This document shows positions 57,257-64,000 of a stretch of 64,000 nucleotides of DNA, one piece after another. This DNA is from JBFXAF01 sp050184585 (GTDB lineage Bacteria; Pseudomonadota; Alphaproteobacteria; Rhizobiales; Rhizobiaceae), in contig JBFXAF010000010.1 in assembly GCA_050184585.1 (NCBI GenBank), forward strand, positions 90,112 to 154,111, written 5' to 3'. The translations under genes and the position numbers were made by a program. The notes under the pieces are model-generated. The model saw only the letters and a list, made by a program, of their open reading frames with translations. It was not told the DNA's origin and did no database searches. Within the stretch, counting starts at the first letter, position 1, and every line of letters starts with the position of its first letter.

Positions 57257-59677
57257 CTACCCTCTGAGACGCTCGAAGTTGGCGTCGAACAGCGGCGTTC
57301 TCTGCAAGCGCGCCTTGTGGCGTTTGCCGAGGAGCTCGATCTCGAAATCGTCCGCGTCCGCGATCTCCTTGGGCACGTAGCCCAGCGCCACCGATTTCTT
57401 CGAATGGTGCGCGTAGCCGCCTGACGTCACCCATCCCCGCACCTTGCCGTCGTGCCAGATCGCCTCGTCGCCGATGACGTCAGCGTCGGTCGCTTCCATG
57501 ACGAAGGTGCGAAGTCGAAGTTTGCCGCCGCCGCTGCGCTCCGCGGCTGCATTAGCCTTGCCGATGAAGTCGGCCTCCTTGGCATAGGCGACGAAGCGGT
57601 CGAGCCCCGCCTCCAGCGGCCCGTAAATTGGCCGATATTCCCGAGCCCATGAGCCGTAGCCCTTCTCCAGCCTCAGCGCGTTGAGCGCTCGGCCGCCGAA
57701 CAGGCCGAGGCCAAATTCCCCGCCAGCCTCTATCAGCGTGTGGAACACATGGCGCTGGTGCTCCGGCGCCATCCAGATCTCGTAGCCGAGATCGCCCGTA
57801 TAGCTGACTCGGCCGACGAGGCAGGGCGCCATGCCGATGTCGATCCGCCGGATCGCCATGAAGGGGAAGGCAGCGTTGGAGACGTCCTCATGCGTGACCT
57901 TCGCCAGCAACTCTCTCGCCTTCGGCCCGGCGATCGCCAGCCCGACCTTGGAAAGCGCCAGCGCCTCGACCCGCACCGAGCCATCCGCCGGGAGATGCTG
58001 TTCGAACCAGCGCATGTGATGTTCCTCGGCAACGCCGGAGCCGAAGATCATCCATTCGTGCCCGAGATTGGCGAGCGTGAAGTCGCCGATCAGCTTGCCG
58101 TCTTCCTTCAGCATCGGAGCGAGCGTCATGCGGCCTGTCGCCGGCAGCTTGCAGGCGAGAAGGCGGTCAAGCCACCCTGCCGCGCCTTCGCCCGTGACCC
58201 GATACTTCGCGAAGCTCGAGATTTCGGCGAGGCCAACCGCTTCGCGCACGGTCTTCACTTCCTTGGCCACATGCCCGAAGTCGGTCGAGCGCCGCCACGA
58301 GAATTCGTCCTTGACGCCATCCGGCGCGTACCAGAGCGGCGTCTCCAGTCCATAGGCGGCTCCCCACTGCGCCCCGCGCGCGGTAAGCAGGTCGTAGACC
58401 GGCGTCGTGCGCAGCCCGCGTCCGGCCGGCAGTTCCTCGTTGGGGAACCGGATCGAGAAGCGACGCGAATAGTTCTCGCGCACCTTGGCGTTGGTGTAAG
58501 CCATCGACGTCCAGTCGCCGTAACGCGCCACGTCCATTGCCCAGATATCGGCGCCGGGATCGCCGTCGGTCATCCAGTTCGAGAGCGCCAGTCCAACGCC
58601 GCCGCCTTGGCTGAAGCCCGCCATGACACCACAGGCGACCCAGAAGTTCCGCAGGCCACGCACCGGACCGACGAGCGGATTGCCGTCCGGCGCGAAGGTG
58701 AACGGGCCGTTGATGATCTGCTTGATGCCGGTCTTCTGGAAGGCCGGGAAGTGGCGGAACCCGACCTCCAGCGAAGGGGCGATACGATCGATGTCCGGTT
58801 CCAGCAGTTCATGACCGAAGCTCCACGGGGTCTGGCGCTCCGACCAGGGTTTTGCGGCCTTCTCGTATGTGCCCATCAGCATGCCGCCGCGTTCCTGGCG
58901 GAGGTAGAGTTCGCCGTCGAAATCGACCGCGTGGATGACTTCCTTGCCGGTCGTGGCGTTGGCCGCCGCGACCTCGGGCATGTCCTCGGTGATGAGATAC
59001 ATGTGCTCCATTGCGAGCACCGGCAGTTCCAGCCCGACCATCCGGCCGACCTCGCGCGCCCACAGCCCGCCCGCGTTGACGACGTGCTCTGCGACCACCT
59101 CGCCCTTGTTGGTGATCACGCGCCACAGCCCGTCAGGCCGACGGTGGATTTCCTCGACCTTGGTGAAGCGTTCGACCTCGGCGCCGAGCTTGCGCGCGGC
59201 CTTGGCGTAGGCGTGGGTGACGCCTGACGGGTCGAGGTGCCCGTCCTCGGAGTTGCGCACCGCGCCGACGAACTGCTTCGGGTCGAGAAGCGGCATCAAC
59301 CGGTGCGCTTCCTCGGAGGAGATCTCCTCGAGGTCGAGGCCGAGATAGCGACCCTTGGCGACGACGCCGCGCAGCCAGTCCATGCGCGCCTCTGTCGCGG
59401 CCAGCAGCACGCCGCCGGTGATGTGTACGCCGGTCGCCTGGCCCGAAAGCTCCTCGATCTCCTTGTAGAGTTCGATCGTGTATTTCTGCAGCTTGGCGAC
59501 GTTCGGGTCGCCGTTGATCGTGTGCATGCCGCCGGCCGCGTGCCAGGTCGAACCCGACGTCAGCTCGTCCCGCTCCAGGAGCACGACGTCGGTCCAGCCG
59601 TGGCGGGCGAGGTGATAGAGCACCGAACAGCCGACGACCCCGCCGCCGATGACCACGACCTTTGCATGAGACTTCAT
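57257..59677 (-). CDS. FAD-dependent oxidoreductase/GcvT protein, dimethylglycine or sarcosine dehydrogenase-like
   Basis: 806 residues. N-terminal DAO-type FAD domain (VVVIGGGVVGCSVLYHLARHGW, LTSGSTWHAAGGM with the flavin-linking histidine), then a C-terminal GcvT-like folate domain (CLVGRVSYTGDLGYEIWM). This is the domain plan of dimethylglycine and sarcosine dehydrogenases, which oxidise N-methyl groups and give them to tetrahydrofolate. Next to an MttB homologue, so both may act in betaine or methylamine degradation. Confidence 0.93.
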   Translation of the reverse strand: MKSHAKVVVIGGGVVGCSVLYHLARHGWTDVVLLERDELTSGSTWHAAGGMHTINGDPNVAKLQKYTIELYKEIEELSGQATGVHITGGVLLAATEARMDWLRGVVAKGRYLGLDLEEISSEEAHRLMPLLDPKQFVGAVRNSEDGHLDPSGVTHAYAKAARKLGAEVERFTKVEEIHRRPDGLWRVITNKGEVVAEHVVNAGGLWAREVGRMVGLELPVLAMEHMYLITEDMPEVAAANATTGKEVIHAVDFDGELYLRQERGGMLMGTYEKAAKPWSERQTPWSFGHELLEPDIDRIAPSLEVGFRHFPAFQKTGIKQIINGPFTFAPDGNPLVGPVRGLRNFWVACGVMAGFSQGGGVGLALSNWMTDGDPGADIWAMDVARYGDWTSMAYTNAKVRENYSRRFSIRFPNEELPAGRGLRTTPVYDLLTARGAQWGAAYGLETPLWYAPDGVKDEFSWRRSTDFGHVAKEVKTVREAVGLAEISSFAKYRVTGEGAAGWLDRLLACKLPATGRMTLAPMLKEDGKLIGDFTLANLGHEWMIFGSGVAEEHHMRWFEQHLPADGSVRVEALALSKVGLAIAGPKARELLAKVTHEDVSNAAFPFMAIRRIDIGMAPCLVGRVSYTGDLGYEIWMAPEHQRHVFHTLIEAGGEFGLGLFGGRALNALRLEKGYGSWAREYRPIYGPLEAGLDRFVAYAKEADFIGKANAAAERSGGGKLRLRTFVMEATDADVIGDEAIWHDGKVRGWVTSGGYAHHSKKSVALGYVPKEIADADDFEIELLGKRHKARLQRTPLFDANFERLRG

Positions 59678-59795
59678 GAATGTTCTCGATGTTTCAATGT
59701 GTTGGAATGGATCAGGGAATCGGAATGGCAGAGAGTTGAATCAGTTTCTCAACGACTTGAATCACCGAATGAGCAAACCCGCGCCGAACCAGCAC

Positions 59796-61334
59796 TCACG
59801 GCTCCCCGTCCCCGATTTCCTCGCGCCGTTTGGCCACGTATGCGTCGAGCGCCTCGCGAACGCCCTCGTCCATCGGCGGCTGCTGATATTCTTCCAGCGC
59901 CCTCTTCCAGATTCGCGTCGCGCGCTGCGTGGCGTCGAGCGCGCCGGCCTCGGCCCATGCCTCGAAGTTCTGCCAGTTGGAGACGAGCGGCTGATAGAAG
60001 GCGGTCGAATAGCGCTCCAGCGTGTGTGCGTCGCCGAAGAAATGCCCGCCGGTCGGCACGCGGCCCAGCGCGTCGAGCGCCAGTTCGCCCTCGTTCACCT
60101 CGATCGGCCCCAGAAACTCCATCATGTGCTGGATCATCTCCACGTCGAGCACCAGCTTCTCGAAGGAGGCGGTCAGCCCGCCCTCCTGCCAGCCGGCGGC
60201 GTGGTAGACGAGGTTGCCGTGGCCGAGCACGGCTCCCCACAGCGCCATCATCGTCTCGTAGGCGCCCTGCGCATCCGCCGCGTTGGAGGCCGAGCCGGGT
60301 GTCGTGCGGTAGGGCAGGTTGTAGCGCCGCGCGAGCTGGCCAGACGCCACATTGGCCTTCGTATTCTCCGGCGTCCCGAAAGCCGGCGCGCCGGACCGCA
60401 TGTCGACGTTGGACGTGAAGGCCCCGTAGAGCACGGGCGCACCGGGCCGGACGAGTTGGGTGAGCACCACGCCGAACAGAGCCTCGGCGTTCTGCTGCGC
60501 CAGCGCGCCGGCGAGCGTCACCGGACTCATCGCCCCCATCAGCGTGAACGGCGTGATGCAGACCGACTGGCCGAGTTCGCTCATCATCATCAGGCCGTCC
60601 GACATCGCATCGTCGAAACGGCGGGGCGAGTTGACCGAGATGATCGTGGTTACGCAGGGATCGCTGGCGATGTCTTCCAATGTCCTGCCGCGCGCCATTG
60701 CCGCCATGACGACGCCGTCCCGCGCTCTGCCCCGGCCGATCGCCGAGACATGGAACGCCTTGTCGGTCAGGGTCAGGTTGGCGCGATAGGTGTCGAGATG
60801 ACGCGAGTTGGCGGGCAGTTCGATCGGCGCGCAGACCTGGTTGCCGAGCATGTGGATGGCGTTGAAGTGCTGCGCCAGCCGGATGAGGTCTGAGTAGTCG
60901 GCGAGATTTCCGGCACGCCGGCCGCGCTCGAGGTCGTGCACGTTGGGTGGACCGGCGACGAGCGTGAACGCGATATTGTCACCGCCCAGATGCACGGTGT
61001 TGTCCGGGTTCCGCGGCGTCAGCGTGAAGGTCGAGGGCGCCGTCGCCAGCGCTTCGTCCACCATGCCCCTGTCGATACGCACGGTCATGGTGGCGTGATC
61101 GACGCTTGCTCCGGCCCGGGCGAAGATTTCGAGCGCGCGCGGGCTCATCACTTCGATCCCGAACTCCTCAAGGATACGCATCGAGGCGAGATGGATGGCT
61201 TCGACCTGGTCGGCGGAAAGCAGCTGCATCGGCGGATAGGGGTTTCGAACCCGCCGGCGTGGAAGCTGCGGTAGCATCGAGCCCGACCGGGCCGAACCCC
61301 GGTCGTGGCTGCGTCTCTTTCGTTCGACGTTCAT
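59796..61334 (-). CDS. Trimethylamine methyltransferase (MttB) family protein, non-pyrrolysine
   Basis: 512 residues from ATG 61334; the frame continues upstream. MttB fold: VEAIHLASMRILEEFGIEVMSPRALEIF, SPRRFDDAMSDGLMMMSELGQSV and GALAQQNAEALFG. No in-frame amber codon, so pyrrolysine is absent; homologues without it demethylate glycine betaine, carnitine or related quaternary amines with a corrinoid partner in some bacteria. No corrinoid gene is adjacent in the window. It sits 118 bp before the GcvT/FAD gene in the same direction. Confidence 0.88.
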   Translation of the reverse strand: MNVERKRRSHDRGSARSGSMLPQLPRRRVRNPYPPMQLLSADQVEAIHLASMRILEEFGIEVMSPRALEIFARAGASVDHATMTVRIDRGMVDEALATAPSTFTLTPRNPDNTVHLGGDNIAFTLVAGPPNVHDLERGRRAGNLADYSDLIRLAQHFNAIHMLGNQVCAPIELPANSRHLDTYRANLTLTDKAFHVSAIGRGRARDGVVMAAMARGRTLEDIASDPCVTTIISVNSPRRFDDAMSDGLMMMSELGQSVCITPFTLMGAMSPVTLAGALAQQNAEALFGVVLTQLVRPGAPVLYGAFTSNVDMRSGAPAFGTPENTKANVASGQLARRYNLPYRTTPGSASNAADAQGAYETMMALWGAVLGHGNLVYHAAGWQEGGLTASFEKLVLDVEMIQHMMEFLGPIEVNEGELALDALGRVPTGGHFFGDAHTLERYSTAFYQPLVSNWQNFEAWAEAGALDATQRATRIWKRALEEYQQPPMDEGVREALDAYVAKRREEIGDGEP

Positions 61335-61490
61335 CCCGCCATGGATAGGCCGTGGCCGCGTCGAGTCTGTCGGGAAACCGTCACCTCGGGACGAGATTGT
61401 CGTGCAGGCGGCACGGATCAATTACCGGCGTCGCCTCGCCGACAGTCTGCGTCGCTCTGCCGACGCCCGACGATGTCACGACTCTCGGCG

Positions 61491-63866
61491 CTAGCGGCCG
61501 GGCGGCTTCCGCGGCCCCTTGAAGGGCGACGGCGCCTTGGCGTCGTCACCCTGGCTGCCCCAGCCGACCTGCACGCCGCGGCTCTTCGGCTTGCGGGCAG
61601 CGCCCTCGCTGCGGCCCATCCTCGCCTCGCCGGCGGCTTCCTCGTCCAGATCCGCGTCATCCGAACGGTCGGCGGAAGCCAACTTGCCGCGTGGGCGTTT
61701 CGGAGGCTTGCCCGCAAAACCCGGTCCGTCACCGGGTGGCGTCCCGTCCTCCTCCTTCTCGTCGACCAGCTTGGCGCTCGGATTGAGGCGGATGACCGGC
61801 TCCATCGTGCTCAGCACGTCGTCGGACAGCCAGCAGAGGCTGCGGTGTCCCCCGCCGAGGTCACGCAATGGCGGCAGTTCCGTTTCGCACTTGTTGCCGG
61901 GGACCAGTTGCTTGTAGCCGCAACGCGTCTGGAAGGGGCAACCCGGAGGCGGGTTCATCGCCGAGGGAATGTCGCCTTCGAGCACGATGTGCTTCTTCAC
62001 GACGCTGGTATCGGCGATCGGGATCGCCGAGAGCAGCGCCTCCGTATACGGGTGGTAGGGCGGCGAGAATATCTGGTCGGTCGTCCCCTGCTCGACGATG
62101 TGGCCGAGATACATCACGACCACGCGGTCGGCGATATAGCGCACGACGGAAAGGTCGTGGCTGATGAACAGCATCGTCGTCTTGTTCTTCCGCTGGATGT
62201 CCATCAGCAGTTCGGTAACGGCGGCCTGCACCGACACGTCGAGCGCCGAGACCGGTTCGTCGGCCACCACCACCTTGGCTTGACCGGCGAAGGCGCGAGC
62301 GATGCCGATGCGCTGCTTCTGCCCACCCGAGAGCTGACGCGGCATCCGGTCGGCGAAGGCGCGTGGCAGCTTCACCAGATCGAGCAGCTCCAGCATGCGC
62401 TTCTGACGATCGGCGGCGGTCTTTCCGACGCCGAACATCTCCAGTGTCCGGATGATCTGCGAACCGACCGAATGGCTGGGGTTCAGCGTGTCGAACGGGT
62501 TCTGGAAGACCATCTGGATCGAGGAGATGGTCTGGACGTTGCGCATCTCTATGCCGGTCGACTGGATGTCGCTGTTGCCGAGCTTCACCGTACCTGAGCT
62601 GGCCGTCTCGAGGCCCAGCAGGACCTTCGCCAGCGTGGACTTGCCGCATCCGGACTCGCCGACGATCGCCACCGTCTCGCTTTCCCGCGCCTCGAAGCTG
62701 ATCGCCTCGTTGGCCTTGACGACCCGCCCTTCGCCGCCGCCGAAGATCTCGTTGGCCGCGACGCGGTAGTATTTCTTCAGGTCGTCGATACGGAGCACGG
62801 GCGCTCCCGGCTTCACGGGCTCGTGCGTCTTGACCGCGCCGGGTGGCAGCGCCACCCAATCGATCTCGTTGAAACGGATGCAACGGCTGAAATGGTTGTC
62901 GTGCCCGTCCACCGGTATCATCGGTATCTCGTCGGCATCGCACCTGCCCTTGACGAAGTGCGCGCAGCGTGGGCCGAAGTTGCAGCCCTTTGGCCGCTCG
63001 TGGGGCAACGGCAATTGCCCGGGAATGGAGATCAGCGGACGTGAATTCTTGTCGGCGCCGGGCAGCGGTATCGAGCGGAACAGTCCCTGCGTATAGGGGT
63101 GGCGCATCCGGTCGAAGACGTCCTTGACGGTTCCGGTCTCGACCGCCTCGCCCGAATACATCACCGTGATGCGGTCGCAGGTCTCGAGGATCAGGCCCAG
63201 ATTGTGCGACACGAAGATCATCGACGTGCCGAACTCCTCGCGCAGTCCCCTGACAAGTTCGACGATGCCGGCCTCGACCGTCACGTCGAGCGCCGTCGTC
63301 GGCTCGTCGAGGAGGAGCAGCGACGGCTTGGAAAGCAACGCCATCGCGATCACGATGCGCTGCTGCTGGCCGCCCGAGAGCTGGTGAGGATAGGATCGCA
63401 TCATGCGCTCCGGGTCCGGAAGCCGAACCGCGCGCACCAGGTCAAGCGCACGCTTGTAGGCCTCCTCCTTGGAGACCTTTTCGTGCAGGATCGGCACCTC
63501 CATGAGCTGCTGGCCGACCTTCATCGCCGGGTTCAGGCTGGCCATCGGCTCCTGGTAGATCATGGCGATCTCGTTGCCGCGCAGCGAGCGCAACTCGGCG
63601 TCGGACATATCGCCCATGTCCCTGCCCTTGAAGCGGATGGTGCCGCCGACGATCTTGCCGCGGTTGCCCATGTCGCGCATGACGCCGAGGGACACTGTCG
63701 ACTTGCCGCAGCCGGATTCCCCGACGATGCCCATCGCCTCGCCGGGCATGACCGTAGCGGAGAAATCCATTACCGCCGGAATCTCGCCTCGCTTGGTGAA
63801 GAACGAGATCGACAGGCTCTCGATGTCGAGAATCGGTTGGGGGGCTTGGTTTGTCACCTGGCTCAT
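61491..63866 (-). CDS. Peptide/opine-type ABC transporter ATPase, two fused ATP-binding domains
   Basis: 791 residues. Two ABC modules each with Walker A GESGCGKST, signatures LSGGQQQRIVIAMAL and LSGGQKQRIGIARAF, plus oligopeptide-type Cys-rich C motifs (GCNFGPRCAHFVKGRC; PPGCPFQTRCGY). A ~90-residue charged, Pro/Gly/Lys-rich tail after about 700 is beyond the family. DppD-DppF-like fusion; permease and binding protein genes are not in the window and may lie beyond the right edge, separated by an IS element. Confidence 0.9.
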   Translation of the reverse strand: MSQVTNQAPQPILDIESLSISFFTKRGEIPAVMDFSATVMPGEAMGIVGESGCGKSTVSLGVMRDMGNRGKIVGGTIRFKGRDMGDMSDAELRSLRGNEIAMIYQEPMASLNPAMKVGQQLMEVPILHEKVSKEEAYKRALDLVRAVRLPDPERMMRSYPHQLSGGQQQRIVIAMALLSKPSLLLLDEPTTALDVTVEAGIVELVRGLREEFGTSMIFVSHNLGLILETCDRITVMYSGEAVETGTVKDVFDRMRHPYTQGLFRSIPLPGADKNSRPLISIPGQLPLPHERPKGCNFGPRCAHFVKGRCDADEIPMIPVDGHDNHFSRCIRFNEIDWVALPPGAVKTHEPVKPGAPVLRIDDLKKYYRVAANEIFGGGEGRVVKANEAISFEARESETVAIVGESGCGKSTLAKVLLGLETASSGTVKLGNSDIQSTGIEMRNVQTISSIQMVFQNPFDTLNPSHSVGSQIIRTLEMFGVGKTAADRQKRMLELLDLVKLPRAFADRMPRQLSGGQKQRIGIARAFAGQAKVVVADEPVSALDVSVQAAVTELLMDIQRKNKTTMLFISHDLSVVRYIADRVVVMYLGHIVEQGTTDQIFSPPYHPYTEALLSAIPIADTSVVKKHIVLEGDIPSAMNPPPGCPFQTRCGYKQLVPGNKCETELPPLRDLGGGHRSLCWLSDDVLSTMEPVIRLNPSAKLVDEKEEDGTPPGDGPGFAGKPPKRPRGKLASADRSDDADLDEEAAGEARMGRSEGAARKPKSRGVQVGWGSQGDDAKAPSPFKGPRKPPGR

Positions 63867-63875
63867 CCGTTTCCC

Positions 63876-64000
63876 CTAGGCTGAATCGACATTCAGCGCA
63901 TCCACAGTATTGCGGCGGCGAGTTGCAGGAAGCCGAGGAAGTGGACGGCGAGCCGGTCGAAGCGGGTCGCGATGCGTCTGAAATGCTTGAGCTTGTTGAA
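63876..64000 (-). mobile_element. End of an IS5-type insertion sequence
   Basis: The transposase end (63893-64000) plus a terminal stretch from CTAG at 63876. GCTGAATCGACATTCAG holds a short inverted repeat (CTGAAT/ATTCAG) typical of an IS tip. CTAG next to the tip fits the YTAR target duplication of IS5-type elements, but the other end is outside the window. Confidence 0.7.
63893..64000 (-). CDS. IS5-family transposase, C-terminal fragment (cut by window edge)
   Basis: 35 residues, FNKLKHFRRIATRFDRLAVH onward to LAAAILWMR, then stop. The pattern KxFRRIATRFD followed by a short hydrophobic helix is the conserved C terminus of IS5/IS427-type DDE transposases. The arginine and aspartate here lie close to the catalytic glutamate region. 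Only this part is in the window. Confidence 0.85.
   Translation of the reverse strand, partial: FNKLKHFRRIATRFDRLAVHFLGFLQLAAAILWMR

Noticed and set aside
59796..61334. Pyrrolysine-containing MttB
   Set aside because: The whole frame is open without an in-frame TAG, so it is a non-pyrrolysine homologue.
1..64000. tRNA, rRNA and CRISPR arrays
   Set aside because: No cloverleaf-like CCA-ended sequence, no rRNA core and no regularly spaced repeats were seen by eye; a tRNAscan and CRISPR finder would be decisive.

Overview
This window is a GC-rich chromosomal segment from an alphaproteobacterium. It most likely belongs to the Hyphomicrobiales (Rhizobiales), in or near Phyllobacteriaceae/Mesorhizobium. 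This rests on gene content and order: a fused ArsR-methyltransferase regulator coupled to metF, a pcaCHGB block beside pobA/AraC-type pobR, HWE histidine kinase signalling, CsgA/CsgH curli genes, and a RutR-controlled reductive pyrimidine pathway next to betaine-type demethylation genes. No rRNA, tRNA or CRISPR array was recognised. Almost all sequence is coding. The only gene-poor stretches near or above 300 bp are 5246-5596 (tiny membrane ORF plus terminator) and 48158-48497 (a MITE-like inverted-repeat element).

Layout. 1-9700: housekeeping and metabolic genes, namely a transglycosylase tail, LysE exporter, B12-type radical SAM protein, ornithine-decarboxylase-like enzyme, EamA transporter, metF with its fused regulator, trmO, DUF2293, GST and MOSC. 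9700-13430: small secreted protein, tam translationally coupled to a RelBE module that has a perfect 38-bp palindrome, and a response regulator/HWE kinase pair. 13584-15088: a compact, AT-richer type II restriction-modification island (MT-A70 methylase plus BglII/BstYI-like endonuclease). 15110-22643: EttA, an acetyltransferase, a three-gene curli cluster, two VOC proteins with a divergent HxlR regulator, and a diguanylate cyclase. 22650-27578: an RND efflux pump with a divergent TetR regulator and operator. 27629-35467: YiiX-like lipoprotein, lipase-like hydrolase, CaiB/TPP-enzyme pair, and a lipid A or polyprenyl-sugar glycosylation trio. 35446-40565: 4-hydroxybenzoate/protocatechuate catabolism. 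40685-45138: CHRD protein and an NMT1-type ABC importer. 45255-56207: pyrimidine catabolism (dihydropyrimidinase, ureidopropionase, beta-alanine aminotransferase, RutR, PreA, PreT), split by a MazEF module, a MITE and an unknown small gene, with a P450 between rutR and preA. 56453-63866: enoyl-CoA hydratase, a dimethylglycine-dehydrogenase-like protein, a non-pyrrolysine MttB homologue, and a fused peptide-type ABC ATPase. 63876-64000: the end of an IS5-type insertion sequence.

How it works together. Uracil/thymine would be taken up, possibly by the NMT1-type importer, then reduced by PreT/PreA, opened by dihydropyrimidinase, decarbamoylated by the HyuC/AmaB-type hydrolase and transaminated. 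Two sites close to the RutR consensus (TTGACCA-NN-TGGTCAA) sit in front of the aminotransferase/rutR and preT promoters, which suggests one regulon. PobA feeds protocatechuate to PcaGH, PcaB and PcaC; pcaD is not in the window. The most unusual material is the restriction-modification island, the long palindrome and tam coupling of the RelBE locus, the 276-bp MITE whose end supplies a stop codon, and several unlisted small ORFs.
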